The translations under genes were made by a program, and so were the position numbers. Positions 44,030 through 53,969 of a stretch of DNA of 64,000 nt are shown here, piece after piece; positions within the stretch are counted from its first letter, which is position 1; each line of letters opens with the position of its first letter. The notes under the pieces were generated by a model that had not been told where the DNA came from, searched no databases, and saw only the letters and a list, made by a program, of their open reading frames with translations. Origin of the DNA: Bacteroidales bacterium. GTDB taxonomy: Bacteria > Bacteroidota > Bacteroidia > Bacteroidales > Muribaculaceae. The stretch spans positions 1 to 64,000 of the forward strand of contig DXXM01000006.1 in assembly GCA_019416285.1 (NCBI GenBank). The letters are read 5' to 3'.

Positions 44030-46060
44030 TTATTTCCTCGGAAGTTCAATCCTCAAAGTGGCTCCGTCTTTAATCTTTTTGCTTATCAGGCACTTGCCTT
44101 CACGCATGATTCTGACATCCAGTTTATCCCCCTCGGCACGCGACACCTTGATATCGAAATCCGAGCCGAAGGCGCGCACTTTGTTGAGATTGGCATAAGT
44201 CCAGGCGGAAGGAAGACGCGGTGTCATGTCAAACGACCGGAAACCGGTAGGACGGATTCCGAAAAGGCCCTCTGTGAAAATACGGCAGTAAAGTCCGCTT
44301 TCAGCTGAAAGATGACGCTGGTCACCTTCGGGCCACGCTTCGATGGCATAGGGCACATGGTCGCCCAGCAGTCTGCGGCGCGAATAGCGCTGGAGAAAAT
44401 CAAGACCTTTCTCCACCTCGCCGGCGGCAATGGTGCCGCGAAGGGCATAGAGAGTCGAGCGGTCCCAGAATGTTTCGGTTCCGGCCTGCGTCAGCAAACC
44501 GTCGTCGGTCCAGAGACGCGGCGAGAAAAGAGCCTCTATCGTGCCTTTCGCGCGGTCATTGATACCGACTGTGAGAGGCATACATATCCATGCGCGGAGT
44601 ATGTCGTTGCCGTCGTAATATCTGTAGCTGTGATAGCCCTCGATTTCATAGCCGAAATGCGATTCGATGGCCTTGCGGAGCTCTGACGCCTGTTTTTTAT
44701 AGTCGTTAAGTTTTGCGGAGGAAATTCCGAGCTCTTTTCCGAGATATGAGGCGGAGAGCAGAGCGTCGTAATAGAGCGAAGATGTGCAGAGATTGGCGTC
44801 GCCCGAGGGGAAACGGTTCTCGAGCTCGTCGGAATCAGACGCCACCACGCCTGCGGCGTTGAGCTTCCTACGGCAGTATTCGAGACACCATTCGATAAGA
44901 GGCCACAACTGGCGTGCTTCCTCCATATCAGCTCGAGCGAGAGCATAGCGCGCGGCGCCGTAGGCAATCATGGCGCCGTCGCCTCTGTCTTTCGCTCCGT
45001 GCCAGAATCCTACTCCTTCCGAGATGATGGAACTCGGGATAGGACGGTAGTCATCGTTCATATACCGCGCGAAATGACGGAATGAATTCAATGCCGACTG
45101 GTTGCCGATTTCATAGCCGAGGTAAGGGAAAAACGGGTTGATATATTCGGCCTGGTCATTGGCCCATACAGCAGCGTAGTAAGCCTCGCCGCCGGGTCCG
45201 TGCATCAGACCACCCTTGGTGTTGTAGATGCTTTCGGCACCGCGGAGTTTTGCAAATGAAAACATGGTGTTGAGAACGGAGTCGGGTGTGTCGAGCACGA
45301 GATTGTCCCACCAGCCTCTGATGAGAGCCCTGCGGCCGTCGCGCTGTGCGTCAGTGCTGACGCGACGCAGCGGCTCTTCCGACGCCTTCCGTGCGGAGTA
45401 TATGGCGTTCATCTCGAATTTCTCTCCCGGTTTGAGAGTGAAAAGACCGTTTTTCGACAGCGACGCCTCTATGATGTACGAACCGTAGACTCCCGCCTCT
45501 TCCGGAGTGGTATATCTCACGCTCCACTCGGGCACACGGAGCGTGATTGGATTCTGCATATTGTTTGTGAAGGTGTATTCCTCACAGTAATAGGCTCCAT
45601 TGATTGACGGATATAGCACTCTGCGGAGCGAGACGGCATTATCCACCTTCTTGCGGCGGTAAACATGGCTGAATGAACTTTCTACGGTCATTATGCCGTC
45701 GAATTTTATATTGCTGACCTTCTCGTCTGTCATGTTCAGGTCGTCGATTGTCACGAGAGCCGGAATGTTGACATCGAAGCGCTGTTTGAGATTGTTTTGC
45801 GTCTTGTTGGGCTTCATGCGCAGCATCGGAAAGACGAGACTGCGATTGAGCGAGAAGGCGCCGGAGGCATCCACTCCGTAGCGGAGAACTACGGAAATTT
45901 TCTGTCCGCTCATCTCAAGATGGTCGGAATGAGGGTCATTGGCCTTGATTTCCCAGTTTATCGCACCGTCGTCGGCAATACGCCAGCGGTCAGCGGCCGC
46001 TACGGGACTGACTGACGACAGCATAACAAGCGATAATACAGTCAGTATGATTTTTTTCAT
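44030..46060 (-). CDS. (Alpha/alpha)6-barrel glycoside hydrolase-like protein, family not assigned
   Basis: Secreted protein of 676 residues (signal peptide cut near PVAAA). It has an N-terminal beta sandwich (about 25-230) and a helical barrel. The barrel contains GGLMHGPGGEAYYAAVWANDQAEYINPFFPYLG, GVGFWHGAKDRGDGAMI, SDSDELENRFPSGDANLC and HVPYAIEAWPEGDQRHLSAES, an arrangement seen in GH65/GH78/GH94-like barrels. Acidic residues in WANDQAE, SDSDELE and EAWPEGD are good catalytic candidates. I cannot assign a family. Neighbours acting on alpha-galactosides and uronates suggest a role in trimming the same glycan. Confidence 0.6.
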   Translation of the reverse strand: MKKIILTVLSLVMLSSVSPVAAADRWRIADDGAINWEIKANDPHSDHLEMSGQKISVVLRYGVDASGAFSLNRSLVFPMLRMKPNKTQNNLKQRFDVNIPALVTIDDLNMTDEKVSNIKFDGIMTVESSFSHVYRRKKVDNAVSLRRVLYPSINGAYYCEEYTFTNNMQNPITLRVPEWSVRYTTPEEAGVYGSYIIEASLSKNGLFTLKPGEKFEMNAIYSARKASEEPLRRVSTDAQRDGRRALIRGWWDNLVLDTPDSVLNTMFSFAKLRGAESIYNTKGGLMHGPGGEAYYAAVWANDQAEYINPFFPYLGYEIGNQSALNSFRHFARYMNDDYRPIPSSIISEGVGFWHGAKDRGDGAMIAYGAARYALARADMEEARQLWPLIEWCLEYCRRKLNAAGVVASDSDELENRFPSGDANLCTSSLYYDALLSASYLGKELGISSAKLNDYKKQASELRKAIESHFGYEIEGYHSYRYYDGNDILRAWICMPLTVGINDRAKGTIEALFSPRLWTDDGLLTQAGTETFWDRSTLYALRGTIAAGEVEKGLDFLQRYSRRRLLGDHVPYAIEAWPEGDQRHLSAESGLYCRIFTEGLFGIRPTGFRSFDMTPRLPSAWTYANLNKVRAFGSDFDIKVSRAEGDKLDVRIMREGKCLISKKIKDGATLRIELPRK

Positions 46061-46085
46061 CGTAGTTTACTGTTTTTATTGTTGT

Positions 46086-48245
46086 TCAATCGATTTTTTC
46101 AAGCCGGAGCACCGCGCTGTCAAACTGAGACATCAGCGGATTTGCAATACCGTTTTCCATCAGCTCACGGCCTGTGAAAACCGCCTCGGCAAAACGCGAG
46201 GCCGTCCCGGAGGGCAGATTCACTTCCGTAAGCGCATAGCGGGCATCCGGAGACAGTCCGTCCATCTTCACCACGGGGACATTGCCGTCCTCGGTCTGAT
46301 AGAGATATACCACTCCCCTCTTCTTGTCCTTCGAAACATAGCTCATCGCGGCGAGCGGAGTCTCATAAGGAGACACGAGGCGGTAGAGCTCACCATACAT
46401 CACGAGGTCACGGATACCGTTCTTGTAAAGCTTCACACCGTCGGCCAACTGTCTGCGCTCCTCAGGAGTGGCCTTGTCAAGCGCGAGGTCTATGCCGAAA
46501 GTACCGCTGAGCGCCACGTCTATAGCCAGTTTCAGGTGGCGTTTTCCCATTCGGGTGACATGTGCGGCGATTGTGCTCGCAGGGAAGAAATGGCCGAAAC
46601 CCCATTGAATCTTGATGCGTCCGAGCGGGTCGGTATTGTCGCTCGGCCAGAAGGAGTGGAAATATTGCAGCGCACCGTAATCCACACGTCCGCCACCACC
46701 GGCACAGAGCATTGCAGTGACATCGGGATAGTTTCGGGCGAATCTGTCCATGAGACGGTAAAGGGCATTGTTGTAGTCGACAAGCAGGTGGCTCTGCTCC
46801 TGGGCGGGAAGATACTGCGAGCCGGGTTGCGTCACATAGCGGTTGCAGTCCCATTTGACGTATGAGACTCCGGGATTCGGGCGGAGTGTATTGTCAATCA
46901 CCTGCCACTCGAAATGCTGCACTTCAGGGCGCGTAAGGTCGAGAATCTCCTGATGACGACCGAGAATCGGCTCGCGTTTCTGCTGGGTGATAATCCACTC
47001 GGGATGCTTCGTGTAAAGTTCGCTGTTGGGATTGACCATCTCGGGCTCCAGCCAGATACCGAAACCTATCTTACGTTTGGAGGCTTCTTTTGCGAGATAT
47101 GAGAGTCCGCGGGGGAGTTTCTTCCGGGAAATTTCCCAGTCGCCGAGACCATGTTTGTCATCGTCGCGTGAGAACTCACCGTTGCCAAACCATCCGTCGT
47201 CGAGCAGGAAGAGTTCGGCACCTATTTCACGCGCGCCGTCAAACAATCCCACAAGGCGTTCTTCGTCAAAATCACAGTGCGTGGCCTCCCAGTTGTTGAG
47301 TATCACCGGCCGGGCTTTCGAGGCGTCTCTCACAGCATAGTCGGAGGCCCAGCGGTGAAAGCGGCGGCTTGCCTCTCCCTTTCCTTTCTTGCTGTAGACC
47401 CAAAGAATGGCGGGAGTGGTGAATGTGGCGCCACGTTCAAGATAATACTGCGAGCCGAGTGGATTGATGCCGGTGAGCACGCGGAGCGATTTGTTCCAGT
47501 CCATGTCGAAAGCCATCTGAAAACTGCCCGACCATCTCAGCGAGGCGGCAAACACCTCTCCTTCACGCTCGGATGCGGCATGATTGCAAGCCAGCATGAA
47601 CGAGGGAATGCGATATTGCGAGGCACGCACGCCGAGTTTGGAATCGAGAATCTTTATGCCCTCGCCGAGACGTTCTTCCTCAAGAGTCGCCTCTCGTTTA
47701 TATTTGCCATTGAACTGTGTCAGCCAGTATTCTTTCGATTTAAGTAGCGGAGAGGCCGAGGCATATCTGTAAAGGACCACTTTACCTCCACGCTCATCAT
47801 GGCGGATTGTATTCCATATTTCCATCATGCCGGAATTGGCATAGCATTTCACATAGAGGTCGACAAAAAAGTTATATGCGGGGTCGCGCAGTGAAATGAC
47901 GGTCTGAGAGACATCGGGGGAGATGGTGTCGCATTTATGGGAAACGTAATGTAGATCAGTCGACGTGTTGCCGTCGGTATGCGTGGCCTGAATCGCAGGT
48001 TCGGTTATGACACCGTTGCCGTATGCAGGAAAAAATTCCATCTCGCGGGCAGGAGCTTTCTCCGGAATCTCAATTCTTTTCGAGGCGTCGCCGAACCCGA
48101 GCTGATAGAGCCGGTTGTCCTCCCCTACCATCAGGGTCAGTTTAAGGTTATCGGCCACCATCTCTATTGTCTTGGCGGAAGCGGCATAGGCCGAACCGGA
48201 CGCAAAGAGGATTGCAGAGGCCATTAATGTGAAGAATTTATTCAT
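46086..48245 (-). CDS. GH36-family alpha-galactosidase
   Basis: Secreted glycosidase with the GH36/clan D signature. LLDDGWFG and GIWLEPEMVNP line the active site; the nucleophile Asp466 is in YVKWDCNR and the acid/base Asp536 is in WPSDNTDP. An N-terminal beta-sandwich domain precedes the barrel, and the length of 719 residues is normal for this family. It releases terminal alpha-linked galactose from oligo- or polysaccharides; alpha-N-acetylgalactosaminidase activity also occurs in the clan. It is 25 bp upstream of the unassigned glycosidase gene. Confidence 0.88.
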   Translation of the reverse strand: MNKFFTLMASAILFASGSAYAASAKTIEMVADNLKLTLMVGEDNRLYQLGFGDASKRIEIPEKAPAREMEFFPAYGNGVITEPAIQATHTDGNTSTDLHYVSHKCDTISPDVSQTVISLRDPAYNFFVDLYVKCYANSGMMEIWNTIRHDERGGKVVLYRYASASPLLKSKEYWLTQFNGKYKREATLEEERLGEGIKILDSKLGVRASQYRIPSFMLACNHAASEREGEVFAASLRWSGSFQMAFDMDWNKSLRVLTGINPLGSQYYLERGATFTTPAILWVYSKKGKGEASRRFHRWASDYAVRDASKARPVILNNWEATHCDFDEERLVGLFDGAREIGAELFLLDDGWFGNGEFSRDDDKHGLGDWEISRKKLPRGLSYLAKEASKRKIGFGIWLEPEMVNPNSELYTKHPEWIITQQKREPILGRHQEILDLTRPEVQHFEWQVIDNTLRPNPGVSYVKWDCNRYVTQPGSQYLPAQEQSHLLVDYNNALYRLMDRFARNYPDVTAMLCAGGGGRVDYGALQYFHSFWPSDNTDPLGRIKIQWGFGHFFPASTIAAHVTRMGKRHLKLAIDVALSGTFGIDLALDKATPEERRQLADGVKLYKNGIRDLVMYGELYRLVSPYETPLAAMSYVSKDKKRGVVYLYQTEDGNVPVVKMDGLSPDARYALTEVNLPSGTASRFAEAVFTGRELMENGIANPLMSQFDSAVLRLEKID

Positions 48246-48311
48246 CTGTGATATATCTGAGTGTTTTGTTACAGAATTGAATGATATGTCTGTGCCGAAA
48301 GATATGTCGGC

Positions 48312-50468
48312 TTATTCAGCGGTCATGAATTTCCAGGTCACTTTTCCGACCGTGTCGGGCTTGCCGGACTTTGCCTTTGAAATCGAGCCCTTGAGCTTAC
48401 CGTTTTTCTGACGCTCGACCCTGATGTCGCGCCACGAATAAGCGCCATTTTCATAGTCAAAGGTCTCGCCGTCGTCGTCATACAATCTATATGCGCCATC
48501 GGCGTTGCCGTAGTGACGGATTTCAAGGTCTACCTTCTCTCCGGCTGCGGGAGCGTGAAGCCGCGGCTCCATCATGGGAATGATACCGCCGTCCTTCACA
48601 TAGACCGGGATGCGGTCAAGTCCCGGAGTAACTTCGATTGTCTCGCCGTTTCCGGCAAATTTGCCTGTATAGAAATCAAACCAGTCGCCCTTGGGGAGCA
48701 CGACCTTACGCGAGGTCTGTCCGACAAACATCGGTGCCACAAGGAGGTATTCACCGGCCATATATTGGTCCTTGATTTCCTTGGTGACAGCTTCGAGATA
48801 GGGATTATCCTCAAGATTGCCGGAAGTGAGCTCTGTCCTGACAGCATCGGCCGGATTGAAACCGGGTTCGAGATTCATGGCACGGAAAGGAGGTATGCCG
48901 TCATAGTGGTAACGTGCAAATTCCGTGTACCAGTAGGGCATCATCCTCATTCGCAGCATGGAATATTCCTTCACCTGCTCGGCGACTTCGGGGAATGACC
49001 ACGGTTTCGTTCCGCTCGCCCACGCATTTATCATGGCCATAGGTGAGAATACCACCGACTGGAAACGCCGCAGCCATTCCTCGCCGGTTTTCGAACCTCT
49101 CACCTCCGGAGTCCACAGCACACCGCTGAATCCGGAGTTGATAAGAGCCGTGATAAAATCCTGATGACTGTAATAGTCATTGTAGAGCACGTATGGCAGA
49201 GAACTGCCTCCGGCATTTGAGGCCCGGACAAGTCCGAATGTGCGCTGATTGCGTTTACGGTATAAGTCGGCCGTAGTGCGCTGCACCCACAGTCCGTAAG
49301 TCTGTCTCATCTGCTCGGCGCTTATTCCCGAGGGGAAGGTGGCGACATCTGGCCATATATAGAAATCATAGCCGTCAACCTCATCAATCTTGTAGCCACT
49401 CACTCCGATATTTATATGCTCGCGCTCAAGTTTCTCATTCCATATATCCCGCGCGCGGCTGTCGGCAAAATCAGGAACTATACCGCACCATACCGTATGC
49501 GAGCCGCTCACGGGAAACATTTTTCCGTAAATATCCGACTCCGGCGAGATATAGGGATTGGTCCATAGATTGATGCGGACTTTTCTGTCGAGCATACGCT
49601 TCACGAATGACGCGGCGTCGGGGAAACGGGTCTTGTCCCACTCGAAAGAGCAGGGATAGGCCTTGCTCTGCCAGCCCGGTTCGAGACCGATAAAGTCAAG
49701 AGGATAACCCATGCGCTCGAACTCGTCGGCCTCATGCTCCACCTGGGCGGCGTCATAGAGTTTCTGTGTGCGCTGTGTGAAACCGAGGCCCCAGCGGGGA
49801 GGCAATGTGCCGCCACCGCAGAGAAGATTGTAACGGCGCACCACATCCATCGGCGTCGGACCTGCTATGAGATAGATTTCCACTCCTCCTGCGGGAACCA
49901 TCACCGAAACTGCATCGGAATAAGGCCTTGCAGACCATGACTTGTCGGTATTGCGGTCTTTGGCAATAGGCGCCTCGGGGCTGTCCTTGCGCGCTCCCGA
50001 ACCGACATAGACAGTAAGATAGCGCGCGGAGTTTATGAACACGCCATAACCGGCACTCGACACATAAAACGGCACCGGGGCATGTGTGCGTCCCGTATCC
50101 TTGCCGCCGTAGTGGTCGACATGGAGATTCAGAATCTTTCCGCGCTGATGGACAGTCTGAAAATTCAGTCCGAAGCCGTAAAGCTGTTCCTTTTTTGTCA
50201 GCGGGATGCTCAGACTCGTCTTTCCGTCTATGATTTCACCTGTTATATTTCCGGCCAGTGCGGGCAACGCAACCTCCGGCAGACGCGTAAAACCTTCGGC
50301 GGTCGGCTTGCATCCTGCGGCCGACAGCAGTGAATAGTCCTCGGGCGTCCCGACAATTCCTTTCCATACTCCCGGCTGCACCTCAGTCCAGTCAATAGCG
50401 GCTCTTAGCGAAAGCATGGCCGACATACAGAGCGCCCACACAAGTAATCTTTTTATTTTCATATTCAT
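48312..50468 (-). CDS. GH31-family alpha-glycosidase
   Basis: Secreted GH31 enzyme: N-terminal beta sandwich, barrel from about residue 222 (PPRWGLGFTQR), nucleophile Asp362 in GYKIDEVDG, a conserved NDYYSHQDF loop, GFSGVLWTPEVRG, and C-terminal beta domains. Subgroups act as alpha-glucosidase, alpha-xylosidase or alpha-galactosidase. The KIDEVDG form differs from the common KxDxxE type and is nearer to the DE-D type linked to alpha-galactosidases, so alpha-galactosidase or a related activity is my preferred guess. It lies between the GH36 and GH28 genes in one row. Confidence 0.8.
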   Translation of the reverse strand: MNMKIKRLLVWALCMSAMLSLRAAIDWTEVQPGVWKGIVGTPEDYSLLSAAGCKPTAEGFTRLPEVALPALAGNITGEIIDGKTSLSIPLTKKEQLYGFGLNFQTVHQRGKILNLHVDHYGGKDTGRTHAPVPFYVSSAGYGVFINSARYLTVYVGSGARKDSPEAPIAKDRNTDKSWSARPYSDAVSVMVPAGGVEIYLIAGPTPMDVVRRYNLLCGGGTLPPRWGLGFTQRTQKLYDAAQVEHEADEFERMGYPLDFIGLEPGWQSKAYPCSFEWDKTRFPDAASFVKRMLDRKVRINLWTNPYISPESDIYGKMFPVSGSHTVWCGIVPDFADSRARDIWNEKLEREHINIGVSGYKIDEVDGYDFYIWPDVATFPSGISAEQMRQTYGLWVQRTTADLYRKRNQRTFGLVRASNAGGSSLPYVLYNDYYSHQDFITALINSGFSGVLWTPEVRGSKTGEEWLRRFQSVVFSPMAMINAWASGTKPWSFPEVAEQVKEYSMLRMRMMPYWYTEFARYHYDGIPPFRAMNLEPGFNPADAVRTELTSGNLEDNPYLEAVTKEIKDQYMAGEYLLVAPMFVGQTSRKVVLPKGDWFDFYTGKFAGNGETIEVTPGLDRIPVYVKDGGIIPMMEPRLHAPAAGEKVDLEIRHYGNADGAYRLYDDDGETFDYENGAYSWRDIRVERQKNGKLKGSISKAKSGKPDTVGKVTWKFMTAE

Positions 50469-50501
50469 TTATTGTTTTCTAATACAGGTTGAGACATTGT
50501 T

Positions 50502-51872
50502 TTATCTGTAAATCTCGATATCGCCGTCCTCGCAGATGATTTCGGGACGCGCGTCTGGATTTTTCAGCTCGAATGTCACGTTTTTCAGTTTCAGTCCGCG
50601 AACATGACGCGCCCAGACTCCATAGGCCGGAATTTTAGGGCCAAAAGTCTTGACTTCCGGATACTGGTCCTCGGCTTCAGGAACTTTATGCCGGGCATCC
50701 TCCTCCGTTCCGGTACCGAGCAGACGGATGTGGATATTCTCCAGTGTCAGACCGGTGATATAATGGCCCGGAATACCGGTTATAAGGATTCCCGAAGGCG
50801 GATCCAACTGTGCTTTGTCCGCAGCGACTGCACGGACATTGCGCACGGTCACATTCTCGAACACCCCTATCGGCTGCCGCACATCCTCATTCTTGCGGAA
50901 CACACTCAGGCGGGAACCGAGGCGGAACAACATCGGAGTCCGGACCTCTTCCATGGTGACATCACTGATTTCGACATTACGCAGTTTCGCGCCATCGACC
51001 GAGAAGAGCTTTATGCCGCCGTTTTTCGTGTCATATATATGGCAGCCGGAAATTCGGATATTCTCAAACGCGGCCATCGACTCTGTACCGATTTTGATAC
51101 CGGCCTGATTCGATTTCAGGCGCATATTAGTCACTACTATGTCGGAACAGGGAGCCTGCGAGAATGTAGTCTTGAAACAGAGGGCGTCGTCACCGCTGAC
51201 AATATCGCAGTTGCTTATGCGCACATGGCTGCAACCGTCGATGTTGATACCGTCGTTGTGGGCCACGCCGAAACTGCGGATTGTCACATTGTCAATCTTC
51301 ACATCATTGCACCGGAAATAATGCGACGTCCATGCACCGGCGAATTTGAGAGTGACGTCGCGCACCTCAACGCCCCGGCAGCGCACCCAGCGGAGCAAAA
51401 ACGGACGCATGCCCCACCGCTGACCTTCCGGTCTGGTATCCTCCTTGATATGACGCTCCTTCAGGGCACTCCCCTGTCCGTCAATGACGCCCTCGCCGGT
51501 GAGCGAGACATTTTTCGCATCGACAGCCACCACCAGAGCGGTGCCGACATCTATCCCGAGGCCCTCGGTGAAGGGGTCAAGATTGCGGTAGGCCTTGTAG
51601 TCGGTGGTTCCTAAAATCGTCGCTCCCTTTTCGAGATGGAAATTGACATTGCTTTTAAGCTCGATTGTCGCCGAGAGATAAGTTCCGGCCGGTACAGTGA
51701 CAGTGCCTCCTCCCGCAGCCGCACACGCGTCGATTGCCTTCTGGAGCGCAGGGGTGTCGAGGCGTTTTCCATTGCCTTTCGCACCGAATTTTCTCACATC
51801 AAACGTCGGCGCGTCTGCGTATGCAACCCATGAGAGCAGACAGAAACAAATTACTGAAATCAGTTTTTTCAT
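50502..51872 (-). CDS. GH28-family polygalacturonase-like enzyme
   Basis: Secreted right-handed beta-helix enzyme with the usual start FDVRKFGAKGNG. The catalytic aspartates are present: Asp207 in HNDG, and Asp228/Asp229 in SGDD, 21 residues later as in fungal polygalacturonases. The usual GHG is replaced by AGIKIGTES, which is common in bacterial exo-acting or rhamnogalacturonan-type members. It hydrolyses alpha-linked galacturonic acid, or a related uronate, from pectin-type backbones. It is 46 bp downstream of the DUF362 gene. Confidence 0.82.
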   Translation of the reverse strand: MKKLISVICFCLLSWVAYADAPTFDVRKFGAKGNGKRLDTPALQKAIDACAAAGGGTVTVPAGTYLSATIELKSNVNFHLEKGATILGTTDYKAYRNLDPFTEGLGIDVGTALVVAVDAKNVSLTGEGVIDGQGSALKERHIKEDTRPEGQRWGMRPFLLRWVRCRGVEVRDVTLKFAGAWTSHYFRCNDVKIDNVTIRSFGVAHNDGINIDGCSHVRISNCDIVSGDDALCFKTTFSQAPCSDIVVTNMRLKSNQAGIKIGTESMAAFENIRISGCHIYDTKNGGIKLFSVDGAKLRNVEISDVTMEEVRTPMLFRLGSRLSVFRKNEDVRQPIGVFENVTVRNVRAVAADKAQLDPPSGILITGIPGHYITGLTLENIHIRLLGTGTEEDARHKVPEAEDQYPEVKTFGPKIPAYGVWARHVRGLKLKNVTFELKNPDARPEIICEDGDIEIYR

Positions 51873-51918
51873 CGTTTTTCCGTAGTGGTAGTATCGGGGT
51901 AATTATCTAAATATTAAA

Positions 51919-53817
51919 TTATCTGATTTCCTTGGCTATTCCGATGCTGTGGATAGCATTGCCCCTTCGTCCGGGCATCTCAAGCTGAAGTTCCGACGAA
52001 CCTTTCTCGAGATATATCGGGAAATAATATTCGCGCGGAGTGTTTCCTATCGACACAAGCCATCCGTAATTCTCAGTCACCTTCTCGCCATTGACAAAAA
52101 TATAGGCGGGAGCCGGATCCGAACCGGTATAGACCGATTTTAGCATATAGGTACCGCTTTTCGGGACATTTATGTTCCATGTGGCTATATTGCGCGCCTT
52201 GCTGCGCTCTCCAGAGAGGGCGAGATGTCCATTATCGTTAAGGATGAAAGTTCCCTCAATTTTAGCCTGTTGCGGAGTGTAGAAACTCTGCGTCTCCACG
52301 ACTTTGATTACCATATCCTGCTTTGTCGTGCGGCCGTCCTTGCCGGTCACGGCGAGAGTGTAGTGTGTAGTCTTTCGGGGATTCACACTCAGCTCACCAT
52401 CCGCAGCTACCTTTTTACCGTTGAGTTTTACCTCTGCACCGTTTGAGGTGTTCCAGTGGATTACCGCACTAGCATTTTTCTCGATGACATTGCAGTCGGC
52501 ATAGAATTTCTCAATCGCCGGACGCTTTTCGTCAAGCTGCACTCTGTAAAGCTCGATACCATTGCCTGTGCCGAGGTTGCGGCTGTACTGGCGGTCATCG
52601 GGATTATTCCAGTGCTCGTGGACGCCGAGACTTTTGAGCTCACGGTCCACATATTTTATACCTGATGGCGGATTGCCGATATTGGCCGCTTCATGCAGGA
52701 AATTGTCGGCGTTTGCAGCCAGAGGAAGTTCCGAGAAAATGAAATCCAGCACCACCGATTCGACCGCGACGGCATCGTTTGACGCAAGGAAGCTCGAAGT
52801 CCATCCGTCGTTGAACGGTGCGCGCTTGAATCTGACGGCCTTACCGTTATGCTTCGGGTTGACATACATCGCATCGACGAGATAAAGCAGAGTGTTGCCT
52901 CCGATGCGCGGATGAGCCATGAGGTCGACGATGCAGTTATAGGTTCCCATTCCACGTTTGCTCGACCAGTCGCGGATTGAAAAATGCAGCGGAGGCACAT
53001 AGCCAATCGAACCGAACTGATTCTTGCCGGTGCAGGTTATTCCAGTCTGTCCTGCCCCGTCACGCCACTTGTCGGTGGGCTGTGAATGGCGCTTCATGAG
53101 CGCCATGTTTATCATATAGTCCGCATCGTAGGCGGCACGGGCGAGGCTGCGCGCTCCCGCGTCGGTGATTTCACTTGAATAATCTATCGCATCCGGCACG
53201 AAACCGCCCCAGTTCTGATAGACCACATTCGGATAAAGAGGCTCGACGTAGGTATAGACGGCGGAAATGCCGCGGCGCTGCGCGTCGTAGACGGTAATAC
53301 ATTCCTGCGGCACTCCCACCACATCCACAAGCTGATGGAGCAGTGCGAGAACAGACTGCGGAGTGGCGTCGATGATGTTGGAGCCGCCGTTGTCGTTAAG
53401 ATTGATTTTAACCGCTATTTTCTCGCCGGGTTTATAACCGGTATAGCCTTTGCCCTTTTTCTCATTGAACGTACGGAAGAGTTCATCCCAGGCCTCCCGG
53501 GGAGTCTGTTTTGTGGAGAGGGCCATGACTACTCCCTCCATCATATCGTCTACTCGGGTCTGGCTATTGTTTTCGGCATCGGAATAGAGCCCTTTCCTGC
53601 CGTCCCAGGCCGCGGCTTTTGAATCGTAGGCCCAGGCCACACGGCCGGGATGAATACCTTGCGCGATACCCATAGGTGTATTCGGTGAATCCGTCGGGGA
53701 GAAAAGTCCCATGTCGGTTCCGAGGTCATCCTGCTGAGTCTGCTGCGCCATGATCTGTGAGGCGGTCGTCAGGGCCAGTGATAATACTATGGCCTTGTAT
53801 AGATTTATTTTTTCCAC
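51919..53817 (-). CDS. DUF362 protein with C-terminal beta domains
   Basis: A signal peptide is followed by a DUF362 domain (about 50-420). Recognisable parts are GIHPGRVAWAYDSKAA, GEKIAVKINLND, ECITVYDAQ, DADYMINMALMKRH, GITCTGKNQFGS and the end motif LGVHEHWNNPDDRQYSRN. An Ig-like segment follows (NVIEKNASAVIHWNTSNG), then a CBM-like jelly roll (SGTYMLKSVYTG...YYFPIYLEKGSSELQLEMPG). The start codon is GTG. DUF362 proteins have no agreed enzymatic role. Two copies within a polysaccharide locus suggest a carbohydrate-related activity. A promoter-like TAnnTTTG box lies upstream. Confidence 0.75.
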   Translation of the reverse strand: MEKINLYKAIVLSLALTTASQIMAQQTQQDDLGTDMGLFSPTDSPNTPMGIAQGIHPGRVAWAYDSKAAAWDGRKGLYSDAENNSQTRVDDMMEGVVMALSTKQTPREAWDELFRTFNEKKGKGYTGYKPGEKIAVKINLNDNGGSNIIDATPQSVLALLHQLVDVVGVPQECITVYDAQRRGISAVYTYVEPLYPNVVYQNWGGFVPDAIDYSSEITDAGARSLARAAYDADYMINMALMKRHSQPTDKWRDGAGQTGITCTGKNQFGSIGYVPPLHFSIRDWSSKRGMGTYNCIVDLMAHPRIGGNTLLYLVDAMYVNPKHNGKAVRFKRAPFNDGWTSSFLASNDAVAVESVVLDFIFSELPLAANADNFLHEAANIGNPPSGIKYVDRELKSLGVHEHWNNPDDRQYSRNLGTGNGIELYRVQLDEKRPAIEKFYADCNVIEKNASAVIHWNTSNGAEVKLNGKKVAADGELSVNPRKTTHYTLAVTGKDGRTTKQDMVIKVVETQSFYTPQQAKIEGTFILNDNGHLALSGERSKARNIATWNINVPKSGTYMLKSVYTGSDPAPAYIFVNGEKVTENYGWLVSIGNTPREYYFPIYLEKGSSELQLEMPGRRGNAIHSIGIAKEIR

Positions 53818-53854
53818 GCTTGTTGATTTTATGAACTGGTTATAATTGATAATG

Positions 53855-53862
53855 CAAAGATA
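53855..53862 (-). promoter_or_regulatory. Putative -7 box of the DUF362 gene
   Basis: TATCTTTG on the minus strand fits TAnnTTTG and lies 37 bases before the GTG start at 53817, directly after the hairpin at 53920-53963. It supports a transcript start between the two DUF362 genes. Confidence 0.4.
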
Positions 53863-53919
53863 AAATCAACAGCAGGCGCCCTTATTTAAGGATTATCCCA
53901 AATATTTCAACAATTATAT

Positions 53920-53963
53920 CAAAGGGACTTAAATTCGGATATTCCCGGATTCAAGTCCCTTTG
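53920..53963 (-). terminator. Hairpin after the GH28-like/DUF362 fusion gene
   Basis: Perfect 11-bp stem CAAAGGGACTT with its inverse (53920-53930 and 53953-53963) around a 22-base loop that can pair further. It starts 6 bp after the stop at 53970. No U run follows, so it may be a weak terminator or an RNA stabiliser. Confidence 0.45.
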
Positions 53964-53969
53964 TATCTA

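Noticed and set aside
50604..51614. Open frame of 336 codons on the plus strand
   Set aside because: Antisense shadow of the GH28 gene in high-G+C coding sequence; no family resemblance.
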